Assembly: GCA_017464525.1 (NCBI GenBank) | Contig: JAFTZM010000002.1 | Location: 1-64,000 of the forward strand | Direction of reading: 5' to 3' | DNA from: Clostridia bacterium | GTDB taxonomy: Bacteria > Bacillota > Clostridia > Oscillospirales > QAKW01 | DNA length: 64,000 nucleotides | Part shown: positions 8,200 to 16,100 of the stretch, piece after piece | Numbering within the stretch: position 1 is the stretch's first letter | Layout of the letters: each line of letters starts with the position of its first letter | Program-made: the position numbers and the translations under genes | Notes under the pieces: model-generated | Databases searched by the model: none | The model's input: only the letters and a program-made list of their open reading frames with translations | What the model was told of the DNA's origin: nothing

Positions 8200-9120
8200 T
8201 TAAACCAATTCCGACGTATGGGGTTCTTTGGAAACCCGAGGGGCAGCGCCTGTAAGATGAGAAATGTCCCGATAAGCCGGAAGAGAATCATCGGCAAAAA
8301 TACCTTCAGGCACCTGAGAAGTCCATCCCTTTTCGCAAAATTCGGGGGTTTGAATATCGAAGGCATACAGAACGATTGCGGCCAGATCACGGACATTCAT
8401 TTCTGCCACGGTTCCTTTGGCAACACCCCTGCCCGTTGCGGCAAAAGTAACGTATCTTTCCCCAACGGACCACCCGCCGTGGTGGCCGCGCCCACCCTCG
8501 TCCGGGGGTGTGCCGCCGTGATCGGCAATGACTATGAAGAGGGTATCCTCCAATATCCCCGCCTCCTTGGTGGCGTTATAAATATCCCCCACCAATGCAT
8601 CCACCTCGCTGATCCGTTGCAGATGAGCAGGGGTGCCGTAGCCGTTCCGATGGCCGGCACTGTCTACACTGTCAAATTGAATAAAGAGAAAATCGGGTTT
8701 TTGATTTCGAATATAATCACAGATCACGGGAGTAAGCGCATCATCTCCCCCGGTTTCATGGGAAACCTCCAAATTATTCTCTACGATCCCGGTGTTGATG
8801 CGGCTCCAATTGCAATAGGCGCCCAGCGTTGCTTCGGGATAAGCCTCTTTGATTCTGCGAAAGAGCGTAGGAAAATGAGAATTTGTGGGATACGGATTCT
8901 CGGATACGACTTGATTGGTAAGCCCGTGAACCTCGGGTCCCACCCCCAACAGCATAGAACCCCAGCATTCTGCACTGATAGACGGATTGGAGGCCAGGGC
9001 GTCGTAGGTTACGGCACCGTTTTTGAAAATTTGATCAAAGACGGGAGTTTTGGCATCTTTAATAAAAGAACCCGCCCCATCGATTCCGACCACGATTACA
9101 TGAGAGTATTTTTTGCTCAT
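8200..9120 (-). CDS. Cytosolic alkaline-phosphatase-superfamily phosphodiesterase
   Basis: The start at 9120 (MSKKYSHVIVVGIDGAG) has a GGGGGA site at workable spacing; an ATG three codons earlier lies too close to it. The 306-residue protein is the single-domain cousin of the catalytic domain of the downstream dockerin protein. Both have GIDGAG, PSISA, DS.GH.NGYG/DSRGHEFGYG, ADHGGT and a final His-Gly-x-Trp. There is no signal peptide, so it acts in the cytosol. Type I phosphodiesterases/nucleotide pyrophosphatases hydrolyse phosphodiesters or phosphomonoesters through two metal ions. It lies 15 bp after the DeoR gene and 40 bp before the secreted gene. The pair plausibly handles the same compound outside and inside the cell, which is inference. 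Confidence 0.8.
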   Translation of the reverse strand: MSKKYSHVIVVGIDGAGSFIKDAKTPVFDQIFKNGAVTYDALASNPSISAECWGSMLLGVGPEVHGLTNQVVSENPYPTNSHFPTLFRRIKEAYPEATLGAYCNWSRINTGIVENNLEVSHETGGDDALTPVICDYIRNQKPDFLFIQFDSVDSAGHRNGYGTPAHLQRISEVDALVGDIYNATKEAGILEDTLFIVIADHGGTPPDEGGRGHHGGWSVGERYVTFAATGRGVAKGTVAEMNVRDLAAIVLYAFDIQTPEFCEKGWTSQVPEGIFADDSLPAYRDISHLTGAAPRVSKEPHTSELV

Positions 9121-9134
9121 TGTTTTCATTCCCC

Positions 9135-9893
9135 CTATATAATGTTATATTGATTTTCTTTATAAAGCTCCTTGATCTCGTCCGGTAATCCGTCGTCGGT
9201 GACGTAGGTAAACGCCCGTTTCATTTCGAAAATACGGTAGAGGGCTTTCTTTTGAAATTTACTGCTGTCTGCCAAGATATAGACCGATTCGGCAGAGGTT
9301 ATATATTGCTTCTGAATAGGCAGCAGATCGTATTGATAATCGGTCAGCCCGCTCTCCAGGGAGATCCCTGTCGGGAAAACAAAGACCTTGTTCATATGCA
9401 GATTTTCCAGCATATTAAGGGTCAGCGCCCCGTAAAAGGCCCGCTCATCCTCCGAAAACTGCCCGCCGCATAAGATCACCTTAAAGCTTTTTACCCCGTG
9501 CAATTCATTAAAAGCATCCAAAGAATGGGTAATGATCGTAAGCTCCGAAAAACGTTCTTTAAGGGCCGCCGCCAAAAAAAGCGCCGTGCTTCCGGTATCG
9601 ATGCCGATCACATCCCCCTCGGCAATGAATTCCACCGCCTTTTGAGCAAGTTTTTCTTTTTGTTCCCCATTTTCTGTGATCCGTTGTTGAAAGGCATAAA
9701 ACGGTTTAATGCGATCTGCTTTGATCGCACCACCGTGTACCCGGGTAAGAGCGCCCTGCCTTTCCAGGATCAAAAGATCCTTCCGGATCGTTTCAAGCGA
9801 AACATCGAACAGTTCCATAAGCTCCATGCTTTTGGCCGATCCGTTATTATTAATCAACTCACAGATGCATCGTTGCCTTTCTTTTGCAAGCAT
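9135..9893 (-). CDS. DeoR-family transcriptional regulator
   Basis: The start at 9893 (MLAKERQRCICELINNNG) follows GGGAGAAG and gives 252 residues, typical for the family. The N-terminal DeoR helix-turn-helix is at about residues 3-58 (MELFDVSLETIRKDLLILERQGALTRVHGGA is the family hallmark). The DeoRC sensor domain follows, with GDVIGIDTGSTA, ILCGGQF and VYILADSSKF, which binds sugar phosphates in characterised members. It is the first gene of the operon with the two phosphodiesterases, so it probably controls them and itself in response to a phosphorylated metabolite. The promoter lies at 9931-9959. Confidence 0.9.
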   Translation of the reverse strand: MLAKERQRCICELINNNGSAKSMELMELFDVSLETIRKDLLILERQGALTRVHGGAIKADRIKPFYAFQQRITENGEQKEKLAQKAVEFIAEGDVIGIDTGSTALFLAAALKERFSELTIITHSLDAFNELHGVKSFKVILCGGQFSEDERAFYGALTLNMLENLHMNKVFVFPTGISLESGLTDYQYDLLPIQKQYITSAESVYILADSSKFQKKALYRIFEMKRAFTYVTDDGLPDEIKELYKENQYNII

Positions 9894-9930
9894 TTCCAAT
9901 CTTCTCCCATTTTTTCCAACTTTTATCAAC

Positions 9931-9959
9931 ATTATACATAGAACAGTAAGAAAAGTCAA
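9931..9959 (-). promoter_or_regulatory. Sigma-A promoter of the DeoR-phosphodiesterase operon
   Basis: TTGACT (9954-9959) and a consensus TATAAT (9931-9936) are separated by 17 bp on the minus strand, about 40 bp before the DeoR start. The near-consensus form suggests that regulation is by repression. Confidence 0.85.
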
Positions 9960-9989
9960 GACCCATTTTTTTCAATTGGCTCCTGATTG

Positions 9990-10035
9990 TTCAAGCCTTT
10001 TTCATCGATTTGTGAGGGTTTTCCCGAAATATTTC
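9990..10035. repeat. 46-bp direct repeat, right copy (partner at 4810-4855)
   Basis: Positions 9990-10035 match 4810-4855 with one mismatch. This copy is the genuine 3' end of the AraC gene plus 12 bp of downstream DNA; the left copy belongs to the truncated remnant. The two copies bracket the DeoR, phosphodiesterase and dockerin genes at a fixed offset of 5180 bp. Confidence 0.85.
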
Positions 10036-10760
10036 TTGTAGAGCCGGCATAGATACCCGGGATCCTCCAGGCCGAAGGCCGCTCCCGCCCGATGGACAGG
10101 CACCCCCTTTTCCACCAGCTCCCGCACCCGATGGAGCTTTGCCGTGTTGCTGTACTCCACCAGCGTTTTGCCGGTGGCTCTGCGGAAGAGCCTGCTCAGA
10201 TAGCTGACGCTGACCCCCGCTGCCCCGGCGATCTCCTCCACATAGATCCGCTCGGTCAAGTGATCCAGAATATACCGCTCCGCCAGCTCCACATAACGGT
10301 GATCCGGTGACCGGAGCTGCCGGCGGTAAGCCTCATCCGCATCGCAAAGCAGCGCCAGCACCATAGCAGAGAGCCGTGGGGTGGTCTGCTGGCAGCGGGC
10401 GTATTCCCGGATGATGACCCGGATGCTCTGCTCAAAATGGGATTTATCGGCAAACACCGCATAATTGGGCAGCAGCAGCTCTCCTTCCTCCCATTCCGCC
10501 CGGATCCCCACCGTCACATGGCCCTGACGCCCGGCGGCATAGGTGCGCTCCGGCTCGGTGCGGCGGCTGATCATCACCGCCCCGGCGGGGATCCGCTCGG
10601 TCTTGCCGCCCCGGGTGAGGAAAATATCCCCTTCGGTGAGGTAGGTAACCTCGATCATTCCCGCATTGGCAGGAAACTGCATCTCATAATCGTCCGATAC
10701 ATATTCATGGGCAAAAGCGATCTGTGGCATAGATTTCATCCCAATTTTATAAAGTTTCAT
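10002..10760 (-). CDS. AraC-family transcriptional regulator
   Basis: The ATG at 10760 follows AAGGGG and gives 252 residues. The N-terminal half is a cupin-like sensor (EVTYLTEGDIFLTRGGKTERIPAGAVMISR). The C-terminal ~95 residues hold the two helix-turn-helix motifs of the family (IYVEEIAGAAGVSVSYLSRLFRRATGKTLVEY, then AGAAFGLEDPGYLCRLYKKYFGKTL). It is divergent from the glycyl radical enzyme operon and very likely regulates it. A perfect palindrome at 10803-10814 sits in the shared control region. Its 3' end is duplicated at 4810-4890. Confidence 0.9.
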   Translation of the reverse strand: MKLYKIGMKSMPQIAFAHEYVSDDYEMQFPANAGMIEVTYLTEGDIFLTRGGKTERIPAGAVMISRRTEPERTYAAGRQGHVTVGIRAEWEEGELLLPNYAVFADKSHFEQSIRVIIREYARCQQTTPRLSAMVLALLCDADEAYRRQLRSPDHRYVELAERYILDHLTERIYVEEIAGAAGVSVSYLSRLFRRATGKTLVEYSNTAKLHRVRELVEKGVPVHRAGAAFGLEDPGYLCRLYKKYFGKTLTNR

Positions 10761-10784
10761 CTTTTTCCCCTTCGAAATTCAGTT

Positions 10785-10845
10785 CATAATAATCCTATTA
10801 TAGCAGGATCCTGCATTGTTTTAAAGGGGTTTTTATGCTATTTTT
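10785..10845. promoter_or_regulatory. Divergent AraC/glycyl-radical-enzyme control region with palindrome
   Basis: A perfect 12-bp palindrome (GCAGGATCCTGC, 10803-10814) directly abuts a TATAAT -10 box of the AraC gene on the minus strand. On the plus strand TTGTTT (10817-10822) and TATTTT (10840-10845), 17 bp apart, form a weak promoter for the glycyl radical enzyme. The palindrome is well placed to be an AraC or other operator controlling both directions. Confidence 0.5.
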
Positions 10846-10862
10846 AAACCGAGGTGAGAAAA

Positions 10863-12860
10863 ATGGAAGCACTCCGCAAGGAATTATCAGTTCCCCCGAA
10901 AGGAAATTTCTGCAATAAACTGTATTTTTATCAGGCGGTGCGCCCCCATTACGGCCTGCCGCCGGCAAAGGCCCGGGCCAAGGGAATTGCAGGAATGTTC
11001 CGCACTGCCCCCGCTTATGTGTACGCAAATGATCGCATTGCCGGCTCTTTTCGGGGCATTTTTGAAGAAAAAGACACCAAAAAAGCGGCAAAAATATGGG
11101 ATTCTTACGGCTTTTGCAGCTTTACCACCAACGCCGACCACTTCGCCCCCGATTACCCCACCTTCTTAAAAGATGGCATCCCCGGCACCCTCCGGCGGCT
11201 GGAGGAGCAGCCCGAAAATCCCGTTCTTACAGATATGAAAGAGACCCTTCTGGGCTTTGCCGCCATGCTGAAAAACTACGAGACCGCCGCAAGGGAGCGG
11301 GGAAAAAGCCAAATTGCGGAGGATCTGGCCTTTCTGCAGAAAAATCCTCCCGCCACCTTCCGGCAGGCACTGCAGCTGGTGTTCCTGACCTACATCGCCT
11401 TTGTACTGGAGGGGCGGTACGCCATGGCGCTGGGCAGAATGGATCAATATCTTTATCCTTATTATAAAAACATCTCCCCGGAGGAGGCCACCGAGCTGCT
11501 GGCCTGCACCTTTTTAAAACTGCAGGAGCACCGCTGGCTGGGAGGCGATGATGTGGTGAACATCTGCATCGGCGGGGTGACCCCCACCGGGGAGGATGCC
11601 ACTAACCCCCTTTCCTATTGTATTTTAGAGGCCGTCCGGAGAGCCAACATTCCCGGCCCCAACCTTTCGGCCCGGTTTCATGCCAAGACCGAGGATCGGT
11701 TTTACGAGGAATGTCTAAAGGTCATCGGCACCGGCCTTGGCTACCCCGCCCTGATGAACGACGAGGTCAATATCCCCGCTCTGGCCCGCCACGGCTACGC
11801 CATGGAGGATGCCCGAGATTACTGCTTTGTGGGTTGCATTGAAAACTTCCTGCCCGGCAAGCAGCCCCCCTGGTCGGACGGGCGGTTCAATGTGCCCCTT
11901 TATCTAACGGAGATCTTAGACCGGGAATATGCCTCGATGGAGGAATTGCTGCAGGCGTTCCACGAAAGCTTAGCCTTCGGCATGAGCGAATACTACGCCC
12001 TTTTCAACAACAAAAACACCCGGCTCAACCCGCAGACCTTCACCCAGCCCTTCCTTTCCCTTTTCTGCCGGGACTGCATCGGCAGAGGCAAGGACATCCG
12101 GGAGGGCGGTGCCCTTTACCCCTCGGTTCACGGGGCCGCCTGCATGGGAATCGGCACGGTGACCGATTCCCTAGCGGCGCTGGATCAGCTGGTCTTTACC
12201 CAAAAGAAGTACACCTTAAAAGAGATCAAAGCAGCGCTGGATGCCAATTTTGAAGGGTATGAGATACTGCGGCAGGAGCTGCTGGCCGCCCCCAAATACG
12301 GCAACGACGATGACCGGGCCGACCGCTATGCGGTATGGTTTGTGGAGGAGATGGAGCGGTTGGTCTCCCCCTACCGCACCCGGGACGGCGGCGCTTTTTA
12401 CACCGCCATTGCCGCCAACACCCAGAACATCTCGGCGGGAGCGGAGGTCCCCGCCACCCCCGACGGCCGGCGGGCATGGGAGCCCCTTTCCGATGCGGCC
12501 TCCCCCACCTACGGCCGGGATCTGAAGGGGATCACCGCTGTAATCAAATCCACCACCAAGCCGGATTACACCTTAGTTTCCTGCGGGACGGTACTGAACC
12601 AGAAGCTCTCCCCCAACCTCCTGAAGGAGGATGCCCTGCGGGGCAAGCTGGCCGCCCTCATCAAGGTGTATTTTGCCCGAGGCGGCCAGGAGCTACAGAT
12701 CAATTCCGTTTCCCGCAAGGTTTTGCAGGAGGCCATGGAAAAGCCCGAGGATCATAAAAATCTTACGGTGCGGGTCTCCGGCTTTTCCGCCTATTTCACC
12801 GATCAAAGCAAGGAAGTTCAAAAAGATATTTTAAATAGAACAGAGCACGAAGGAGTGTAA
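10863..12860 (+). CDS. Glycyl radical enzyme of unassigned specificity
   Basis: The ATG at 10863 follows GAGGTG and gives 665 residues, shorter than most family members (about 760-850). The C-terminal glycyl radical loop is present as RVSGFSAYF, where RV.GYSAYF is usual. The active-site cysteine is in VGCIENFLPG. The usual non-PFL dehydratase/lyase motif is GCVEP, so the residue after the glutamate is Asn rather than Pro. It is therefore not a housekeeping pyruvate formate-lyase, and it cannot be safely placed with the choline, glycerol/diol, hydroxyproline or isethionate enzymes. These enzymes need a radical SAM activase, and none is encoded nearby. It is followed after 4 bp by a zinc alcohol dehydrogenase and then an SASA-type esterase, which suggests breakdown of an acylated polyol or sugar to an aldehyde/alcohol. 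This is inference. Confidence 0.85.
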   Translation: MEALRKELSVPPKGNFCNKLYFYQAVRPHYGLPPAKARAKGIAGMFRTAPAYVYANDRIAGSFRGIFEEKDTKKAAKIWDSYGFCSFTTNADHFAPDYPTFLKDGIPGTLRRLEEQPENPVLTDMKETLLGFAAMLKNYETAARERGKSQIAEDLAFLQKNPPATFRQALQLVFLTYIAFVLEGRYAMALGRMDQYLYPYYKNISPEEATELLACTFLKLQEHRWLGGDDVVNICIGGVTPTGEDATNPLSYCILEAVRRANIPGPNLSARFHAKTEDRFYEECLKVIGTGLGYPALMNDEVNIPALARHGYAMEDARDYCFVGCIENFLPGKQPPWSDGRFNVPLYLTEILDREYASMEELLQAFHESLAFGMSEYYALFNNKNTRLNPQTFTQPFLSLFCRDCIGRGKDIREGGALYPSVHGAACMGIGTVTDSLAALDQLVFTQKKYTLKEIKAALDANFEGYEILRQELLAAPKYGNDDDRADRYAVWFVEEMERLVSPYRTRDGGAFYTAIAANTQNISAGAEVPATPDGRRAWEPLSDAASPTYGRDLKGITAVIKSTTKPDYTLVSCGTVLNQKLSPNLLKEDALRGKLAALIKVYFARGGQELQINSVSRKVLQEAMEKPEDHKNLTVRVSGFSAYFTDQSKEVQKDILNRTEHEGV

Positions 12861-12864
12861 TGAT

Positions 12865-13941
12865 ATGTTTGCAAAAGCAGCAGTTTTTACCGGGGCCAAC
12901 AAGCCCTTTGATCTGCGGGAGTTTCTTTTAACCCCGCCCCCGGCAGGCTATGCCAAAATGGAGCTGATCGCCAGCGGTGTATGCGGCACCGACCTGCATT
13001 TCCACAACGGAAGGCTGCCCATTCAGCCTCCCACGGTGATCGGGCATGAGTTTGTGGGCCGTATCACCGAAGTCAACGAGGAAGAGGCCGCCCGTTACGG
13101 GCTGAAAAAGGGGGATGCGGTCATCGCCGATATCGCCGTACCCTGCGGAGAATGCCTGCTCTGCAAAAACGGGGACGACGCCAACTGCGTCAACATGAAG
13201 GTGACCAACGGCGGCTCCATTGAAAAGGCCCCCTATCTTTACGGAGGCTATGCGGAGGTCAACTACACCCCACTTACCAACCTGATCCCCATTCCGGAAT
13301 CGGTGGATCCCGCTATGGCGGCGGGCTTTGCCTGCCCCGGCCCCACCGCCATCCATGCCTTTGCCCTAGCAGAGCGCGCGGGGATCAAAATCAATGAAAG
13401 CACCACCGCTGTGGTACAGGGGTTAGGGCCGGTGGGCTTTTTTGCCCTGATCTACCTGAAGGCGTTTGGGGCGAAGGTCTATGCCATTGTAGCCAAGGAG
13501 GATCCCGGCCGGGCGGCCCTTGCCCAAAAATTGGGAGCCGAAGCGGTGCTCCTAACAGAGGAAGCCACCGCCCGCCTGCAGCAAGAGAACGGCGGGCTGG
13601 GGGTAGATCTCTGTTTTGAGGCCTCCGGTGCACCGGCGGCAGTTCCCCAAGGCATGGAGATCCTCCGCAACCGGGGCGTTTACCTCATTCCGGGGCAGTA
13701 CAGCAACAGCGGCGGCATCCCCATCCAGCCCCAGTTGATCACCTTCAAGGCGCTGCAGATCCTTGGCTCCTCCCAATATTCTGTCTGCGATGTGAAGGCT
13801 TATCTGCAATTTTTGGAGCGGCACCCGGAGCTGCACGCCCATATCGCCGCTCTCGCCACCCGCTATCCCCTGGCCGAGGTCAATCAGGCCTTTGCCGATG
13901 CCAAGGCGGGAAAGAACGTCAAAACGGTGCTGGTCAAATGA
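12865..13941 (+). CDS. Zinc-dependent medium-chain alcohol dehydrogenase
   Basis: The 358-residue protein shows the zinc MDR architecture. The catalytic zinc ligands are in CGTDLH and GHEF, and the structural zinc loop is CGECLLCKNGDDANC (four cysteines). The nucleotide-binding turn is GLGPVGFFAL near residue 185. An AAGGAG site lies at good spacing before the ATG, inside the end of the glycyl radical enzyme gene. The stop overlaps the next start (ATGA). It is related to sorbitol/threonine-type dehydrogenases and likely oxidises a polyol or reduces the aldehyde released by the upstream enzyme. Specificity cannot be read from the sequence. Confidence 0.9.
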   Translation: MFAKAAVFTGANKPFDLREFLLTPPPAGYAKMELIASGVCGTDLHFHNGRLPIQPPTVIGHEFVGRITEVNEEEAARYGLKKGDAVIADIAVPCGECLLCKNGDDANCVNMKVTNGGSIEKAPYLYGGYAEVNYTPLTNLIPIPESVDPAMAAGFACPGPTAIHAFALAERAGIKINESTTAVVQGLGPVGFFALIYLKAFGAKVYAIVAKEDPGRAALAQKLGAEAVLLTEEATARLQQENGGLGVDLCFEASGAPAAVPQGMEILRNRGVYLIPGQYSNSGGIPIQPQLITFKALQILGSSQYSVCDVKAYLQFLERHPELHAHIAALATRYPLAEVNQAFADAKAGKNVKTVLVK

Positions 13942-14696
13942 GGGATCTGATCATTTTTTCCGGCCAAAGCAATATGCAAGGCCAATCGGAGGAGCTGCTC
14001 CCTCTTGAGGTTCCTTGCGCCTTGGAATACCGCTGGCTGAGCGACCGGCTCCTTCCCCTCCGGGATCCGGTGGGGGAAGATATCCGCTATGATCACACCC
14101 CCGGCAAGCCCTTTGACGGCAAGGAGCAGCAGCAATGGTTACAGGATCATGTAACGGGGAGCGCCTGCTACGGCCATACCAGCCTGGTGCCCGCCTTCTG
14201 CCATGCCTATACCGCCGAGACCGGGCGGGAGGCGGTGGCGGTGCATATTGCCAAGGGCAGTACCTGCATCGCCGAATGGCTACCCGGAACGCCCGGGTTT
14301 GAACTTCTCATCAAAAAAGCATCTGCCGCCAAAAAGGCGGCAGATGCGGAGCATATCTATTTTGTCTGGCTCCAGGGTGAAAGCGATGCCATCGCCGGCA
14401 ACAGCCAAGAATACTACCAAGAAAAACTGCTTCTTCTGGAAAACACCCTGCGAAAAGAGCTTTTGATCGAAGCCTTCGGCATCATTCGGATAGGGCGGTT
14501 CACCGGGGACAGCCGGGATGATGCCATCATCGCCGCTCAGCGGGCAATCTGCCGCCGACCGGAGTTTCTGATGCTGACCGAGCTTGCAGAGAAGGCTCCG
14601 ATGAATCCCTATGTGAAGGGGCACTTTTCCGCCGCCGGCTTACAACAGCTCGGCTTTGATGCGGGAAAAACCTTAGCAAAAAAGGAAGGACGTTAA
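13938..14696 (+). CDS. SASA-domain (sialate O-acetylesterase-like) SGNH hydrolase
   Basis: The start overlaps the dehydrogenase stop by 4 bp, so translation is coupled. The 252-residue protein begins with IIFSGQSNMQGQ, where the serine of GQSN is the nucleophile of the DUF303/SASA family. It also has the block WLQGESDA and a C-terminal GHFSAAG with the likely catalytic histidine. There is no signal peptide, so it deacylates an internalised substrate. Characterised relatives remove O-acetyl groups from sialic acids or xylan sugars. Here the operon context (glycyl radical enzyme and dehydrogenase) suggests removal of an acyl group before carbon-skeleton breakdown. The stop codon lies within the shared terminator. 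Confidence 0.85.
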   Translation: MRDLIIFSGQSNMQGQSEELLPLEVPCALEYRWLSDRLLPLRDPVGEDIRYDHTPGKPFDGKEQQQWLQDHVTGSACYGHTSLVPAFCHAYTAETGREAVAVHIAKGSTCIAEWLPGTPGFELLIKKASAAKKAADAEHIYFVWLQGESDAIAGNSQEYYQEKLLLLENTLRKELLIEAFGIIRIGRFTGDSRDDAIIAAQRAICRRPEFLMLTELAEKAPMNPYVKGHFSAAGLQQLGFDAGKTLAKKEGR

Positions 14697-14710
14697 CGTC
14701 CTTCCTTTTT
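14679..14710. terminator. 32-bp perfect palindrome, bidirectional terminator holding both stop codons
   Basis: Each strand reads A-run, GGAAGGACGTT, then its complement and a T-run. The plus-strand esterase stop is TAA 14694-14696. The minus-strand symporter stop is TAA complementary to 14693-14695, so both lie at the centre of the palindrome. Confidence 0.9.
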
Positions 14711-16084
14711 CCTATTCTCGTAATCTTTCAAAGAGCGCAGGGCCGGGCCCGCACCCGGGATCATCACCAGCAGATTGATAATGGTCATCAGCCCGATGCC
14801 CACATCTCCCAGCTTCCACACAAAGGTATAAGCGGCCAGGCCGCCGATAAACAGCATGATGAGGCAGAAGATCTTATACACCGTCTGGGAGCCCCAATGA
14901 TCCCCGAAAAGATAGGCCACATTGGGCCGGGCATAAAAGAGGATCCCAATAAAGGTGGAGAAGCAGAAGAGAAACAGCACCACCGCCACAAAGACGGTGC
15001 CAAAGCCCCCCAGATGATACTCCATGGCGGTCTGCAGCAGCTTCATTCCCTCCAGCCCTGCCACCTTGCCTTCCGGCACCAGCAGCATGATCATGGCGGT
15101 GCAGGTGCAGATGATGACGGTATCGATGATGACGCCCAGCGCCTGCAGCAGCCCCACCTTGGCAGGATGGTCGCTTTCAGCAGCGGCAGCGGCGCAGGGT
15201 GCAGAGCCGGAGCCTGCCTCATTGGAGAACAGCCCCCGCTTCACCCCGTTCATCAGTACCGCACCGAAGCCGCCGGCGGCCACCTGGCGCAGGCCAAAGG
15301 CCTCGGAAAAGATGCGGCCGAACACATTGGGCAGCTGGCCGATATTCTTCACAATAATAAAAATGGTGATAAAGAAATAGAGCCCCGCCATCACCGGCAC
15401 CATAATATCCAGCACCTTCACGGTGGCATTCTTTCGCAGCACGATAATCGCCGCCAGGAGCACCACCGCCGTGATGGTATAGATGGGCGGGATATGGAAG
15501 GCATTTTCAAAAGATTCGGTAACCGAATTGCCGATCACCTGGCTGATACCGCCCCAACAAATGAGGCCGGAAACCGCAAAAAGCACCGCTAAAACGGACT
15601 TTTTCATCGGTTTTTTCCGCCATTTTTCCACCGTCGCCTGAATATAATAGGCCGGGCCGCCCCGGTAGCCGCCGTAAAGCGGATCCTTTTCCTTATGGAG
15701 CTGGGCCATAGTAGCCTCCACAAAAGCGGTAGCAGAGCCGATCAGGGCGGTGATCCACATCCAGAACACCGCACCGGCACCTCCGGCAGAAATGGCGGCG
15801 ACCACCCCCACCAGATTGCCCATGCCCACCCGGGTGGCGGTGGAAACGATCAGCGATTGCCAGCCGGAAAGAGCGCCGCTCTTCCGGTCATTCTTTTCTA
15901 CCGTAACCCGGATCATCTCCGGAAACATCCGAACAGGCAATGCCTTGGTACGGATGGTAAAATAGATCCCCGCCGGGATCAGCAAGATCACCAGCAGCGG
16001 CAGTCCCAAGGTGCCGCCCCCCGGCAACGGAAGGGGGATCAGATCTCCCCACAAAAAATTATAAATCGCACTGATAGTGCTCAT
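14693..16084 (-). CDS. Sodium:alanine symporter (AGCS family)
   Basis: Starting at the ATG at 16084 gives 463 residues with about ten hydrophobic membrane segments. Family hallmarks are seen: GGGTLGLPLLVILLIPAGIYFTIRT at the N-terminus, RVGMGNLVGVVAAI, GGYRGGPAYYI, GLFSNEAGSGSAP and CTAMIMLLV. AGCS proteins import alanine or glycine with sodium. Alternative ATG/GTG starts up to eight codons upstream exist and the ribosome site is weak, so the exact start is uncertain. It is the last gene of a minus-strand run after luxS and a lipoprotein, and is probably cotranscribed with them. Confidence 0.9.
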   Translation of the reverse strand: MSTISAIYNFLWGDLIPLPLPGGGTLGLPLLVILLIPAGIYFTIRTKALPVRMFPEMIRVTVEKNDRKSGALSGWQSLIVSTATRVGMGNLVGVVAAISAGGAGAVFWMWITALIGSATAFVEATMAQLHKEKDPLYGGYRGGPAYYIQATVEKWRKKPMKKSVLAVLFAVSGLICWGGISQVIGNSVTESFENAFHIPPIYTITAVVLLAAIIVLRKNATVKVLDIMVPVMAGLYFFITIFIIVKNIGQLPNVFGRIFSEAFGLRQVAAGGFGAVLMNGVKRGLFSNEAGSGSAPCAAAAAESDHPAKVGLLQALGVIIDTVIICTCTAMIMLLVPEGKVAGLEGMKLLQTAMEYHLGGFGTVFVAVVLFLFCFSTFIGILFYARPNVAYLFGDHWGSQTVYKIFCLIMLFIGGLAAYTFVWKLGDVGIGLMTIINLLVMIPGAGPALRSLKDYENRKKEGR

Positions 16085-16100
16085 TATTATTTCCATATCT

